Shown: positions 34,996 through 46,675, numbered from the stretch's first letter. The stretch: DNA of 64,000 nucleotides from Pycnopodia helianthoides (GCA_032158295.1 CM063255.1:3749501-3813500); one strand, 5' to 3'. The notes: generated by a model from the sequence alone, not told the origin. Made by a program: numbers and translations.

Positions 34996-35307
34996 TCTGC
35001 TCTGTGTCATTAGAACAAATTTATGGCCAGACAGTTTTCAAGAACGTATATCTACACAGCAAAGTAGATTTGGTGTTACCGCCAATTTCATACAAAACAT
35101 TTTTTCTTCATCTGAAACTCAGTTTGTACACCCCTCATTGACATTTATGATTTTAATGGCTTGTTTTACCATCATGTTTCTGAAGCACAATCAGACAAAT
35201 TAGAAGCCCTTCTGTAATGGCGGATCATTAGCTGATCATCAGATGATTGGCTGTTCAACAACCATGCAGAGAGTGGGGCTTCAGAATAGAGTGAGACAAT
35301 ACGTGGG
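34996..35307. other. Non-coding flank
   Basis: No gene or clear repeat. The related TTCAGAACTAAG and TGGTGTTACCG words here and at 57470-57535 suggest it belongs to the same dispersed repeat as 34736-34995. Confidence 0.35.
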
Positions 35308-35662
35308 CAGGGCTTGAATTTGACACTGGACCGCTGGCCCAAGGCCAGTGATTTTAGCATCGGGCCAGTAAACTCATGTCCCTACAAGTCCGGCGGTCTT
35401 GTGTTTGTGTTCAAATGTTGACTTTCAGTCTGATAAACACAATTCTGTTGATTATCAAAGACTACGTTCCCCTAATATACAAATGAGATAAATCTTCTCT
35501 TAGTAGCACTTTTTCAAATTCAAACAGTTCAGTTATTAACCTGTGGTGGCATTTTTTCTTCTCACTTTAATTCTGGTCTTGTACTCAAAATTCTGGTCCA
35601 GTAAATATTTTGAGTTGCTAGTCCTGCGGTCTTGTGGGTTTTTCCCCCAAATTCTAGCCCTG
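35308..35662. mobile_element. CAGGGCTYGAATTT element (355 bp)
   Basis: Begins CAGGGCTTGAATTTGA and ends TTCTAGCCCTG. CGTGGG lies directly on both sides, a 6-bp target duplication. Relatives: 52414-52791 and 63799 to the window end. CAGGG ends fit hAT-like elements with short duplications; no transposase is encoded. Confidence 0.75.
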
Positions 35663-35667
35663 CGTGG

Positions 35668-36040
35668 GCAGGCCTTGCGCTTTAAGCTTTTTGTAAAGTA
35701 GCCCGCCGGGCCAGTAAACTGTGCATTTTACTTGCCCCCTGAAAGTTTTAGTAGCCCAGATTTTACACAGGGATTGCCATCAATGTAATGTTCTGAATGC
35801 GTTAATGTTAACGATCACAACCAGTTTAATGATCAAATGAAGTTATATTCACTCACTCAATAGCGATTAAAACATTTTATGCAGCAATTATTCGCATCTA
35901 AAAAGGAAAAAATGAGCATTTTAAACAAGTAGGTTGCACAGTTTTTAGTAGAAGTTGAGAAGTGGTGTTTACTAGCCCATAGCATTTTTACTAGGCAATG
36001 TACAATGTACGCCGGGCTAGTGTTAAGGGCGAGCCTTATC
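35668..36040. mobile_element. CAGGCCTTGCGCTT element
   Basis: Starts CAGGCCTTGCGCTTTAAGC and ends near GTTAAGGGCGAGCC. Carries GCCAGTAAACTGTGCATTTT inside. Copies: 42497-42855 (same strand) and 53914-54245 (opposite strand). Non-coding. Confidence 0.65.
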
Positions 36041-37960
36041 AGCTCTCAGAGTGGGGACAGTAGAACAAAGAAACACAAAAAGGAACAATGCTGTCCTCGC
36101 GTTGGAATCCTTTGTATTTTTGTGTCCTCACATTTTGTGTGTGCGCTAAGTCTATAGGGAGTGCTTTGTTAGCGGGACAACGGGAAGCCTCACATAAAAT
36201 AGCTCAATAAATTGATGTAAGCATTGAAATGCATCCATAATGTAATCTGGCAGACATGTATTCATTAAAAACCACATTGTATACTGTATGTATGATAATC
36301 AGTGCCGATGATGTATTCCTGGTGGTTTGACAAACTGGATTTCTTGTATAAATGTAACCTCCAACCCCCACCCCCCCCCCCATGTTCGCATGAATGGTGC
36401 ATGAACCTTCAATGGTGTATGGATTATTACACATTTTATAATTAGTTTTTTGGCATTGAATGGAATTGTTCATACTACATGTATGGTGCACGACATTCAT
36501 TATTCAGCCTAACCCATTTTCATAAAATGTTAAAAAGTGTTGCCATACTCAAGGTTGAAAACCCAATTTGCAATCATGAATTTTACAGATTGTGTTATCA
36601 TGTCTCAAACATTTGGCCCCTGAATATGAATTCTTTACGTATTGTAAGTGAATACAAATTTGTGTACCTCCATGCTCTATGGATGGTGAAAGGGACACAT
36701 TCGGATTGAATGCTTTGGGCTATGAAAGCATTTGTATTGAAATTAATATGGTTGATAAGATGTTTTATAAAACATAATGATCCCTCAACATTGTGTAGTT
36801 TTCCTTTCCTATTACTTAGTGAACTAACACGATCCGCCATTTCGTAGAATCACATTTTTGACTCCACAAAATTATGGACTGCGTTGGTTCACGAAGTAAA
36901 AGGAAAACCATACAATTTCGAGGGATGTTTGTGTGAATCATTACATTCTACTTTTAAAACATCTTTCCAACCATATTAGTTTTATAACAATGCTTTTCAT
37001 AGTCCAACGTGCTCAATCTTTGGCAATGTGTCCCTTTAAACTACCTCCATTTTGTTTTAACATTGATAAGATTGAAAATATAAATGTTGACAGATTTGCA
37101 CGTACATGTACCTTACATGGTATAAAGATGGTCATGGTGAAAAACTTCCCTATTAGACTTGTCCAAACCTGATGTTTAAAAACAGTGAAACATATAATGG
37201 GGTTTTTCACTGTTTTCTCATGACTCCAAAGACCGATTGAGCTTAACATTTCACAGTTTTGTTATTTTAAGTTGGGTCACATAAAGGGCGATATAAGTCT
37301 TTGAAAATTACCAATGTTGTACATCGTGCTTTAAGCTACAGTAGTTTGTTTTTATAACTTGGGTGTAAAGGAGGGTTTGTACTCTTGACAATGCCTGACA
37401 ATGTAAAAGTACACATCTAGATATTTGCCCTCGGCCGTAACAGCTAACAGACCTTGATCGAGGGCATGCCTCATTGAACATGCTGTCACGCTTCATTACA
37501 TATCCCATCATATTTAGGGCATCTGGAAGTACATGTATGGTAATGGTTCATGGTTGGCATAATGTTGTTTCAAAAATGTTTACATTTTTCTAGTGAACTT
37601 ACCTTCTGACCTGATATTGGTAATGTATGTACAGTAGGTGCTTTGAAATTCGCTACTCAAGCGTGGCGTGAAAGATGCAGACTTGGTTGTAATCCTGTAT
37701 TTCAAAATAGTGTACAAAAATACCCCAACTTTCTTGCTAGATATGTACAAGTTTATAAAAATTGGCGAACAGCTCAGCAATCAGGTCTAGATTTTTCTGC
37801 CCAGAATGTTCAATGTTGATTATGTAGGGCAAGGTGGACCTGCATTATGCACTGGGTCCAAGTTGTTTACTAATTGCTTGTTTTGAACAATTTTGTAGAG
37901 AAGTTGTCAGGAAGAGCTACAAATGTACACGTCCTTGAGGTCAACCAGCCGTTCTCCGTT
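36041..37960. other. AT-rich non-coding region
   Basis: Contains a C-run at about 36369-36380 and words of the TTAA-type families (GACCGATTGAGCTTAACATT near 37222). Short frames lack motifs. Confidence 0.4.
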
Positions 37961-37964
37961 CTCC

Positions 37965-38345
37965 CCCATGCATGCCATGCACAAGCTAGCGTATCAGGTT
38001 CGATACACACAAAGTGCTTGCCGATATGCGTATCACACGTATAATGGCCGATCATGGCGATCTGTGCAAAACAAATATTTTATCTGTTAAAACAAATATT
38101 ATGCTTTATTTTTTTTGACTTCAGATCAAATTCACAAAGAAGCAACAAGATAAAACCATTTAGAATGCCCAGGATTGCACAGTAGGGTTTCAAAAACCAA
38201 AGATAAACACCAAGTACAAAACATGCCCAGGACCTTGTCTGAATTCAGCGTGCTTCAGGCCAAACTTCCAAAATTTGGGTCCAGAATGCACAGTTTTGAA
38301 AAACCCTCCAGGGGGAGAACTCTTGGAGAGCCTTTCCTCAGAGAT
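37965..38345. repeat. Dispersed repeat, copy at 41.4 kb
   Basis: GATTGCACAGTAGGG, AAGATAAACACCAAGTA and GGTCCAGAATGC occur in the same order at 41398-41705. It includes CAAGCTAGCGTA near its left edge in both copies. Non-coding, ends undefined. Confidence 0.6.
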
Positions 38346-38599
38346 CTTGAGAAACAAAACAAAAATAAACGAGGTTTGGGATGGAAGGTTATGAAAGGGA
38401 GTTTGACAATTTTTGTTACTTTTTTTCATGCTGAATATGTCCTCATCCCACAGTTGACTCACAGCCGTTGTTGAATTTGTTTCCAGTACACTCGCCTGTA
38501 ACACAGATCATGTTTAAAAAAATATTAAAAAAGAGAGAGGAAAATAAGGTTGAAATTACATACGAGGTATGTACACATGTAGTATACAAAGTGATGCTA

Positions 38600-38628
38600 C
38601 GGGGGGGGGGGGGGGGGGGGGGGGGGGG
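38600..38628. repeat. Guanine homopolymer
   Basis: A run of about 29 G. Could form G-quadruplexes, and its true length is uncertain by nature. Confidence 0.9.
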
Positions 38629-39518
38629 AGATCTGTTGGAAAAATTAGTATCTGTTTCTTGATTTGACTTTCATCCGATCCTTCACTCCTTTGTAAATTG
38701 CCGTCGGTCTGTAAAAGTCATCTGCCTGGTCTGCACGACCATGAACTAGAAATGAATGATTTCCATTTCTGTTGGCACGAACAAATGACAGTGTTTATCA
38801 AGGAGGTTTTAATGGAGGGAAGTAAGAGCTCATTTTACTGTCCTGTCACTGTCCCACAGTAGTAGAGCGTAGACTAAATACTTAATTAAAGCTTATTTTT
38901 TGGCTAAAAACAAAGCAGAAAAATATGCTTACTATAATATTAGATTGGCCCTTGTTTCCTGAGTGTAATTTGTCACTTTCAGTTCTAGTGAAAACCTTGT
39001 GGACACGTGTAGAACTTAAAGAGGGTATCGATGGGGGAATTTGGAATTTGGAACGTGTATTTAATGCAAATCCATGGTGAATGCGCAAGCTGGCTACCCA
39101 ATTTTCTTACTAACCTGTGAATTATGCTGCTTCTAAAGGCAAATTTTCTGCTATAGTTAAAATGTGCTTACCGTTAAGCAGCGAGGTCTATGAAATTGGC
39201 CCCAGTTAATAAGGAATGTTTTCTTAATTTCATTTGAGGGAGTTTTAACCTTTTATTAAGTAGGATTGAACTATGGATGATTCAAAATGGACTTGACCCA
39301 TTTCTATTTATCTGGTACATGAAAAACAAGATTAATGGTGAAAATTTTCTGTTTTTATTATGTCTTCAGTTTTTAAACTTTTGCGGAGGCAATCCCTGAC
39401 AGTCTGCACGGAGGCAACAGTAAAGCAATCACACCTTGGTGCTCTTGCCCTCTCAAAAACGAAGCATTAGACCTGCAGGGTTCTGCCCACAGTGGTCGGT
39501 GCTGGAAAACCTGCCCGG

Positions 39519-40041
39519 TGTCGCGGTCTCAGATGTCCGGTGTGCTAAAAGTTCCAGGTGACGTCATCGGGCATTTCGGCACGCTGTAATCACGGTCTCA
39601 GATGTCCGGCGAGCCAAGCTTTCCGGATGACGTAGCCGGGCGTTTCAGCATGCTGTCGTTGTGGGCGTGGGTTTTCCGTGCTCTGCATCTGCGGACGCCG
39701 CGAATAAATCTCCGAGACCTATTTTTTTCTTCTTTTCCGATTCTTTTCTGTTCAGTCGCTTTCAGAAGAACCTTGTCTGTAATTCCCGCTCCTCAAATAC
39801 TCGATTATGTGATTGTTTTTTTTTTTTTACAATACTGTCGTAGACGATTAACTCGTTTACCACTCGATTTACTAGTGGGCGGACGCCGCCATGACAGCTA
39901 CGAGCTCGAGCAAAACAGTCGACTCAGCCCGGCACTAAAATCGACTACTTTCGCTTGCTGTGCGCAGGTATATCATGACGTATTACTACCGTATTTGGTA
40001 GTCCGGAGCTTTTAGCACACCGGACATCTGAGACCGCGACA
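39519..40041. mobile_element. 523-bp element with 33-bp perfect inverted ends
   Basis: Positions 39519-39551 and 40009-40041 are perfect inverted repeats (outer bases TGTCGCGGTCTCAGATG). CCGG at 39515-39518 and 40042-40045 is the target duplication. The related unoccupied sequence at 46310-46330 reads GCTGCCCGGCACTCAGG, which confirms the insertion precisely. A second, diverged copy of the left subterminal part lies at about 39591-39660. A 137-codon frame inside is not credible. Confidence 0.9.
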
Positions 40042-40146
40042 CCGGCACTCAGGATTCCCCAACCACCACTGGCAGAATTTTCTCAATTCCCGACCACCAT
40101 ACACTTTCCAAATGTTTAAAATTACACTTGCAATTTCCTTTCAAAG

Positions 40147-40306
40147 CAGGCCTGGAATTACACTGAGGCCACGAAGGCCATGACCTCCATTGCCGTAGTC
40201 TTGGCCTTGGTGCCCCTTCCAAACTTTCCCAAAGATTTTCCAATGGAAGTGCCTTTTTCAAAAATAAAATGGCCTTGCCCTCTCCAAGATGAAATTCCAG
40301 GCCTGG
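40147..40306. mobile_element. GGCCTGGAATT inverted-end repeat
   Basis: CAGGCCTGGAATTACACTGA at the left and AATTCCAGGCCTGG at the right are inverted. The body has GGTGCCCCTTCC and AATGGCCTTGCCC. Partial copies occur near 50140, 57060, 61538 and 62162. Absent at the corresponding point of the 46285-46606 copy. Confidence 0.7.
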
Positions 40307-40504
40307 AAAGGTTTTCAACGAAATGTAAAATTTGGGTAAAATTTGGGTATTTACCAGTAAAAATGGTATCAATTAATTTTGAGTACATCTATACTTCTTT
40401 GATTTGAGTCAATTTTTCATGATCTACCGTGTAACTGATCCATCTCGCAACGGTTTCCAGGGAAACATTTTTCCACCACTAAAGAAATCTTGGGTAGAAC
40501 CCTG

Positions 40505-41397
40505 GGCCTGGTTTGAATTTTCAGATTTCCACAGAAAACTGTAGACAGTAGAGGCGCACTGTAGTGTGAATTGCCTGTATTGCCCCAGTTGCCTCTATCC
40601 CTGTCGAGCATTCCTGCTAAAATGTACGAAAATAATGTTGTACCACACAAAATATCTTTGTAAGTACAGTAGTTGAGTAAAAGGAAAAAAGGTAAATCGC
40701 TGGTGGATTACGCTTCTAGGCAACTACAACTGAAGACTAAACAGAAAAATGTAAACAGAAGTTTTGTTTTTTATGTACCAGATAAGTAAAAAAATGGGTT
40801 GTCCATTTCAAATCATCCGTAGCTCAATCCTAGTATCAATCCTGACATTCCATCAGTATGCTCAGACTGTTTTCAGTAGAACTTGTAAGAACAATACACA
40901 ATGTATGTAAACTGCAGTAATGTATGCATTGCATGTTTATGTGTTTGAGTGCACTGCACCATGGTTGGATTTGACGTCATCGCATCGTCTACGGTTCCCC
41001 CCAACAGTAACAACTCCGGACTTCCTCCCAGTGTAAAACTGTTTTCTAAAGAAACATCCCTCGTTGCCCACACGATAACGCACAGGCACCTGTCCATCTT
41101 GAGCGCGTATATCCACATGTAAAAAAATCACTCTCTTTTGTTGGATTTGATTGATTACGGAGGAGCAAAATCCATACCAGGAAAAGTACTATTGAATGTG
41201 AAGGGGATTTAATATGAACAAGTTTTGTGACCCCGGCTGAATAAATAAAGATTGTATTGAGCTTCTAGAAAAACAATTATTACATAAATTGCAGTTATTG
41301 CTTTCGTGTGTATGTGTACGTGTACAGTACGTAGCACTGGAGCTGGATATACCTGTACCTACATGCAGCTCATATGAACAGAACAGCAGAGTTTTAC
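40505..41397. other. Non-coding, no feature seen
   Basis: Ordinary AT-rich sequence. Frames up to 81 codons lack motifs. Confidence 0.4.
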
Positions 41398-41705
41398 CCA
41401 TGCACTAAGCTAGCGTAATCGGCCAATATGCGAGGATGGCACTGCGATTCCCGCAAATTGCGGCCAGCACACACAACAAAGAAAACATTTTTAAATAAAA
41501 TAAATACAAGTTCACAAGAATCATGAAGATAAAACCAAAGAACGCTCCAGATTGCACAGTAGGGCTTTTAAAACCAAGATAAACACCAAGTAGAAAGCAT
41601 TTCGAGGATCTCATTTCAATTCATCCTCCTTTGGTCAAACTTCAAAAATCTCGGTCCAGAATGCCCTACAGTTTTGAAAAATCCTGGGGGGAACCTTGGA
41701 ATGGT
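41398..41705. repeat. Dispersed repeat, copy of 37965-38345
   Basis: Shares GATTGCACAGTAGGG, GATAAACACCAAGTA and CGGTCCAGAATGC in the same order and orientation. Confidence 0.6.
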
Positions 41706-42174
41706 CTGCAGAGAAAGTAAGGATCTGTACAATGTACATTACGTGTAAAATGGGGACACTCAAAATGATCAATGTTTCAAGTTGATAAAATTAGCGCTCA
41801 AATCCTTCACTCAGTGATGCTCATGGTGCGCTCCAATATTTTTATGTAATTTATCCTGCAAGGTGTGTGGAGCTATGTTTTGTTCGTATGAGACCTTTTT
41901 CCTTTACATTGTGGTGACCTACATATGTGATGCGATCAAGCTAAATGAGTCGTTTGTCGGTAAATGCATTATTGAATAACAGACCAAAATAGGTTGACAG
42001 GGATCTACATTTCTATACATCTCTTGGTGTTTCGGCTTCCATAACTTTTGAATCACAGGTGGTATCAACACTGGGTTTTCATATCCTTAAAGCTGAGATT
42101 GTACTTCCTTCAAATAGATAAAAAAAACAAAAATTGACAAGGGTCGACAAAAGACTCATTTAGCTTGATCGCAT

Positions 42175-42450
42175 CACATATGCAGCCAATCAAACCAGGA
42201 ACACTGGGGCGAACCCCTTCTCTTTACAATAAGTGCACTGGGTTCTTTTACGTGCATTTACACAGCACACAGGACCTACGGCTTTATGTCCCATCCAAAG
42301 GACACAGCAATAATGGGTTAAGTGTCTTGCCTAAGGACACTAAGTCTCACGACCTGGACTCGAACCCACACTCTGCTGATCAGAAACACCAGAGCTTGAG
42401 TCCGGTGCTTTTGTCTGCTCGGCCACGACATGCCGACAACTATTGACTGA
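42175..42450 (-). repeat. tRNA-derived SINE with conserved body
   Basis: On the minus strand the head is tRNA-Leu/Ser-like: GTGGCCGAGCAGAC (A-box) and GTGGGTTCGAGTCCAGG (B-box). The body then reads through TTTGGATGGGACATAAAGCC and AAAAGAACCCAGTGCAC, a central block seen in widespread metazoan SINE families. The family name is not assigned. No selection for a working tRNA is expected. Confidence 0.65.
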
Positions 42451-42496
42451 CTCTTGATTACAAAGAACAAAGTATTGCTCAAATATATGTATACAG

Positions 42497-42855
42497 CAGG
42501 CCTTGCGCTTAAGCTTTTTTTGTAAAGCAGCCCGCCGGGCCAGTAAACTGTGCATTTTACTTGCCCCCAGGAAGTTTTAGTAGCCCAGATTTTAAGCAGG
42601 AATTGCCATAAATGTAATGTTCTGATGTGTTAATGTTAACGATCACAACCAGTTTGATGATCAAATGAAGTTATATTCACACATTCAATAACGATTAACA
42701 CACTTTATACATTAATTATTCACATCTGAAAAGGAAGAAATTAGCATTTTAAACAAGTAGGTTGCACAGTCTTCAGTAGCCCACAGGGCAAGTTGAGAAG
42801 TGGTGTTAACTAGCCCATAGCATTTTTTACTAGACAATGTTAAGGGCGAGCCCTG
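42497..42855. mobile_element. CAGGCCTTGCGCTT element
   Basis: Begins CAGGCCTTGCGCTTAAGC and ends GGGCGAGCCCTG. Close relative of 35668-36040. Confidence 0.7.
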
Positions 42856-42905
42856 TATAGCAAATACTTTAGATCAGTGCTCCCCCAGTGGAGGAGTTTT
42901 CATCA

Positions 42906-43153
42906 GGGCCCAATTTCATAGAGCTGCTAAGCACAACAATTTGCTTAGCATGAAATTTCTTCCTCGATAAAAAACAGGGTTACACTACCAACCAAATTTC
43001 CATGTGTTGCATATTGCTTGTTGCTGGTATTCAGCTGTTGTTTGCTTATCCTGAAAATCACGTGGAAATTTTGCCGGTAGTCCTGTTTTTATCAATGAAG
43101 AAATTTCATGCTAGGCAAATTGTTGTGCTTAGCAGCTCTATGAAACTAGGCCC
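42906..43153. mobile_element. GGGCCCAATTTCATAGAG element
   Basis: Ends GGGCCCAATTTCATAGAGCT and AGCTCTATGAAACTAGGCCC, with TTGCTTAGCATGAAATTTCT arms. Closest relative is 61565-61796. Confidence 0.75.
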
Positions 43154-43277
43154 TGGTTTTTGTGGCTTCCAGCACGCAACTTTGTTTGTAGTTGAAACAG
43201 AAGAGGAAACTTTTTTCTTCTTCTAAAAACTTGAATAAATTACAAACTGCAAATTTGATTTTCAGTAATTTCTTTAA

Positions 43278-43600
43278 AGGAACATTACAGAATTGGTTTG
43301 CTAACAAAACAGTTGCTGGCAGTGTGTAGGCACTTTATGTAATCCACCATATACATACACTGACAAACCTGTAGACGTTTGAGATCGATCGGCCATCTGG
43401 GTCACGAGAAAATAGTGAAAAACCGATTACACATTTGCATGGAATCATATAGATTCAACAAATGAATAAAACGCTCACTGAGCGATAAACTCCAATCGGA
43501 AAATTAATTTATTCATTTCTCATCAAATATGGCATTTCAGACAGAAATATTTAAGGGATGTTTTCTACTATCATCATCATTAGACCGTGTAAACTTGCAT
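43278..43600. mobile_element. AGGAACATTACAG element, right end lost
   Basis: Left end TTAA plus AGGAACATTACAGAATTGG; the body matches 53403-53700. The right inverted end is missing. Confidence 0.65.
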
Positions 43601-43726
43601 ACTTACTTAAATATACCGATAAAAATATGCAAACACCAATTATAGCATCTAGTGTAATTATAGGCCTACTCTGTAATAAATCACAAGGGAAACTGACTGG
43701 GCAATTATTTTTGTACAGTTTGGGTT

Positions 43727-43811
43727 GAACAAAGAAAAATTGATTTGAGCGGGACTGAGCTGTCTAGCCCTAAATATTGGCTGTTTCCCTATTTTATCAA
43801 TATCTTTGTTC
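43727..43811. mobile_element. Small GAACAAAGA-ended element
   Basis: GAACAAAGAAAAATTGATTT and TATCTTTGTTCGGG match the ends of 9367-9497. Confidence 0.45.
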
Positions 43812-43989
43812 GGGGGTGCCACTCAGAAGTAATAACATTGCATATTTCATCAACGTCTAAAATTATAAGGCGGGGACCGATTTCAAGCAATTTTTGCGCG
43901 GCAAATATGTAGACTAAGCGCTATGAACGTGATTAATGTGAGACTAAGCCGAAATTGAAAAAGCTAATGGTGATTTTTGAGTGGGACAC

Positions 43990-44415
43990 TCTAATAATAA
44001 TAATAATAATGCATTTATAATGCGCCATCTTTTTAGTGTACGAGACCCAATATTCCGAGGCACAGAACAAAAAAAAAAAAAACAAAAAAAAAAAAACATA
44101 TAAGCAGCAAAAGAGAAATATAGAATACAAAGACAATTATACAGATGAATAATCTAAGACATGTTACAAGCTAAGTGTATGTGGAGTTAAATAAATGAGT
44201 TTTCAGCAAGTTTTTAAACAATGGAAGAGAACTACAGCATCTATTAGGTAAATTGTTCCAAAGTTTAGGAGCACAAGCAGAAAATGCACGATCGCCATAT
44301 GATGAGGAAGTTCTAGGAATAGTTAAAAGGGTCTTAGCAGAAGAACAAAGACATATACTTAAAAGGGGAAAATTGTTCACTGCAAGGTAAAAGCAAATGA
44401 ATCTTGCCATGCAGT
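43990..44415 (-). mobile_element. L2/CR1-like LINE 3' end
   Basis: The minus-strand frame 44410-44171 contains SYGDRAFSACAPKLWNNLP and FKNLLKTHLF, the conserved C-terminus of L2/CR1-type reverse transcriptase proteins. It is followed by a 3' UTR with GATGGCGCATTATAAATGC and an (ATT)n tail at 43992-44011. It is 5' truncated. An A-rich run (44069-44097) lies inside. Confidence 0.8.
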
Positions 44416-44792
44416 GGATCTGTTCAGGGAAAAAGATTACTCCTTCCCCCCCTCTCCCTAACCCAATCCCCCAAATAAATAAATAACATCTGTGTTGTGT
44501 ATGTAAGCATTAAAACAATGCCTGCAGCTGCTATTATACAGAGAGCGGGCTCTTGGCTTTCTATTTAAAAGCGAACAAATCTGCATTTTATGTTTGCTTG
44601 GCAGAGAATGGTTACCTGTAGGCAATTTCTTCAAGCTGATCTTTTTCACAGGTTAGCAGGGAATTTCAGCTTGTGGGTGTGCAACTCAACGTTACTGGGC
44701 ATTTTTCGCGTCATACACAGCTACATGTAGCTTGCACAGTAAGCGAAGAATGGTGATCGCAAGCGCAGAATTCGGCGGTATCATGACATTGG

Positions 44793-45370
44793 GCCAGTGT
44801 TTGGTTGCAACGCCACTGTGGTACATGTGTACAAGTTGTCAGACCATTTATGCTGACAAGTTTTGTTCAATACATAGGTTTTAAAGAGAGTTTGTTGTGC
44901 ATTATTCCATCATTGTTTTTAATTAAAGGCCCTGTACACTATGGTAAGATCGAAAAACACAATGTTCACAGATTCACACATAACTTACATGATTTAAAGT
45001 AAGTAATGGTAGAAAGGGTTCCTTAAAATATTTCTGCCTAAAATGCTATCGTTTCTGAGAAACGAGTAAAACAATATAGTAATTATCGCGCGCGATAATT
45101 TGAAAAAACAGAAAACACATAAGGTCTCTTTTAACTATTTTCTCGTGACCTCGATGGACCAATTGAGCTCAAACTTTCACAGGTTTGTTTTTTCATGCAT
45201 ATGTTTAATCACACAAAATGTGGACACTGATTTTGAGCTGTTACCAAAAGTGTACAATACCTTTAAGATTTACATTGGGCCCTGTTTGGTTGCAAAGCCA
45301 CTGTGGTACATGTGTACAAGTTGTCAGACCATTTATGCTGACAAGTTTTGTTCATACCGTATAGGTTTTG
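44793..45370. repeat. 90-bp direct repeat around a TTAA element
   Basis: 44793-44882 and 45278-45370 share GTGGTACATGTGTACAAGTT and GACCATTTATGCTGACAAG, 484 bases apart. A TTAA-type element (44937-45262) lies between them. Confidence 0.75.
44937..45262. mobile_element. TTAA element, AGGCCCTGTACACT family
   Basis: TTAA on both sides (44933-44936 and 45263-45266). Inverted ends are AGGCCCTGTACACTATGG and AAAGTGTACAATACCT. Same family as 51119-51452 and 61115-61456. Has a GCGCGCGATAA centre. TTAA targets fit piggyBac or Kolobok-type transposases. Confidence 0.8.
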
Positions 45371-45665
45371 ATTAAGTGTGTTGTTTACACTTGCAGGTAA
45401 TGCCTGGGTTAATGTAAGCTTGTTAAATGTTTGCTCGATTCGATTAATAAAGATCTATAATTTGGTTTCATCTTCCATTGACACACTGACATATTGTTAT
45501 GCGCAAGTGATGCTGGTAGAGTTTCTTCCTGCCCCCCCCCCTCCTAATCCAATCACTGACCCATGTTGATTGAAACCCCCTCTGGGACGTGTGGCATGGT
45601 CCAGCTTAGGATCATGGCATGCGAGCTGACCAGTGGGTACATGGTTAAAATATGGAAATATTTAA

Positions 45666-46196
45666 CCATTTAACTGCGTAATTATTTATCGTTAGCTAAA
45701 CCCCCAATGCGGAATTAATTTAAGGAAAACAATGCAAAAAAAGGATAAATGGAAAGCTATGCTCAGACCCTGAATTGCTCCGATTATCCCCACTTATATC
45801 TGAGGCTGCTGTATCATCAATGTCTTCAGCACCTTGTAAACATGGCTCTTCAATTTGTGAATCATCATCACTATCAACAGACATCAATGAGAGAGTCTGA
45901 CAATTCAAGATCTGAATCCAAAGCTTGGGTCAAAGCTTGCACACATGACAAGCGCGGTTGCTTTCGTGAAGTCGCCATATTTAGTAAGAAAACTCGCCGA
46001 TTGGTGGCGCCACACACTGCCTGACTGTAACTTTGTGATGACGAGATACAAGACACGTAAGAGGGGATTACCCGGGGTCACAGAGCGTGTCTTTGACCTC
46101 AATTAAACCGCAAACTTGGTGACGAGATATCTCGTCATACGCAATATAAGGGTAAGTTGGTGATGACAAAATATCTCGTCATACGCAGTTAAGTGG
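45666..46196 (-). mobile_element. piggyBac-like element, internally deleted
   Basis: Ends CCATTTAACTGCGTA and the complement of CCACTTAACTGCGTA (one mismatch), each directly flanked by TTAA (45662-45665, 46197-46200). The minus strand starts a frame with MATSRKQPRLSCVQALTQAL, then ELSDSLIDV and a frame change. It continues SDDDSQIEEPCLQG and SGDNRSNSGSEHSF, the acidic N-terminal type common in piggyBac transposases. The catalytic domain is absent. A direct repeat of ATATCTCGTCATACGCA lies near the right end. Confidence 0.75.
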
Positions 46197-46249
46197 TTAA
46201 GTATGTCAGCATGTGATGACAGTTGCTCTCAATAGTAATAACTATTATT

Positions 46250-46675
46250 TAGTAATAATAGTATTTAGTACGCTCTCCATAGTACAGGGTTCTGCCCACA
46301 GTGGTCGGTGCCGTAAAAGCTGCCCGGCACTCAGGATTCCCCAACCACCACCAGCAGAATTTTCTCTGTTTCCAAACGCCACACATTTTCAAAAGTTTTA
46401 TACACTTGCAATTTCCTTTCCGAGGTTTTCAACGAAATGTAAAATTGGGTATCTACCAGAAAAAAATGGTATCCGAAGCCATGCATTTTGAGTATACTTC
46501 TTTGATTTGAGTTTATCTCTATGATCTACTGTGTAACTGATCCATCTCGCAATGGTTTCCAGGGAAACATTTTTCCACCACTAAAGAAATCCTGGGCAGA
46601 ACCCTGATAGTACACTAACTAGTATTTAGTACGCTCTCCATAGTACACTAACTAGTGTTTAGTACGCTCTCCATC
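46250..46675. repeat. TTTAGTACGCTCTCCATAG tandem repeats
   Basis: The word TTTAGTACGCTCTCCAT occurs at 46264, 46624 and about 46658, spaced about 34 where uninterrupted. The first and second are separated by the CAGGG element. Confidence 0.7.
46285..46606. mobile_element. CAGGGTTCTGCCCA element, intact
   Basis: 322 bp with inverted ends CAGGGTTCTGCCCA and TGGGCAGAACCCTG-like sequence. ATAGTA lies directly on both sides (46279-46284, 46607-46612). It sits inside short tandem repeats of TAGTACGCTCTCCATAGTAC. Serves as the uninterrupted reference for 39476-40504. Confidence 0.85.

Larger units (their letters stand above)
39476..40504. mobile_element. CAGGGTTCTGCCCA element, twice interrupted
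   Basis: Ends are CAGGGTTCTGCCCACAG at 39476 and GTAGAACCCTG at 40504. GACCTG and GGCCTG flank it (5 of 6 bases equal). The complete version is 46285-46606. Here it is split by a 523-bp element (39519-40041) and by a GGCCTGGAATT repeat (about 40147-40306). Confidence 0.8.

Noticed and set aside
39602..40015. 137-codon frame
   Set aside because: It lies wholly inside the 523-bp inverted-repeat element and contains only low-complexity hydrophobic residues.
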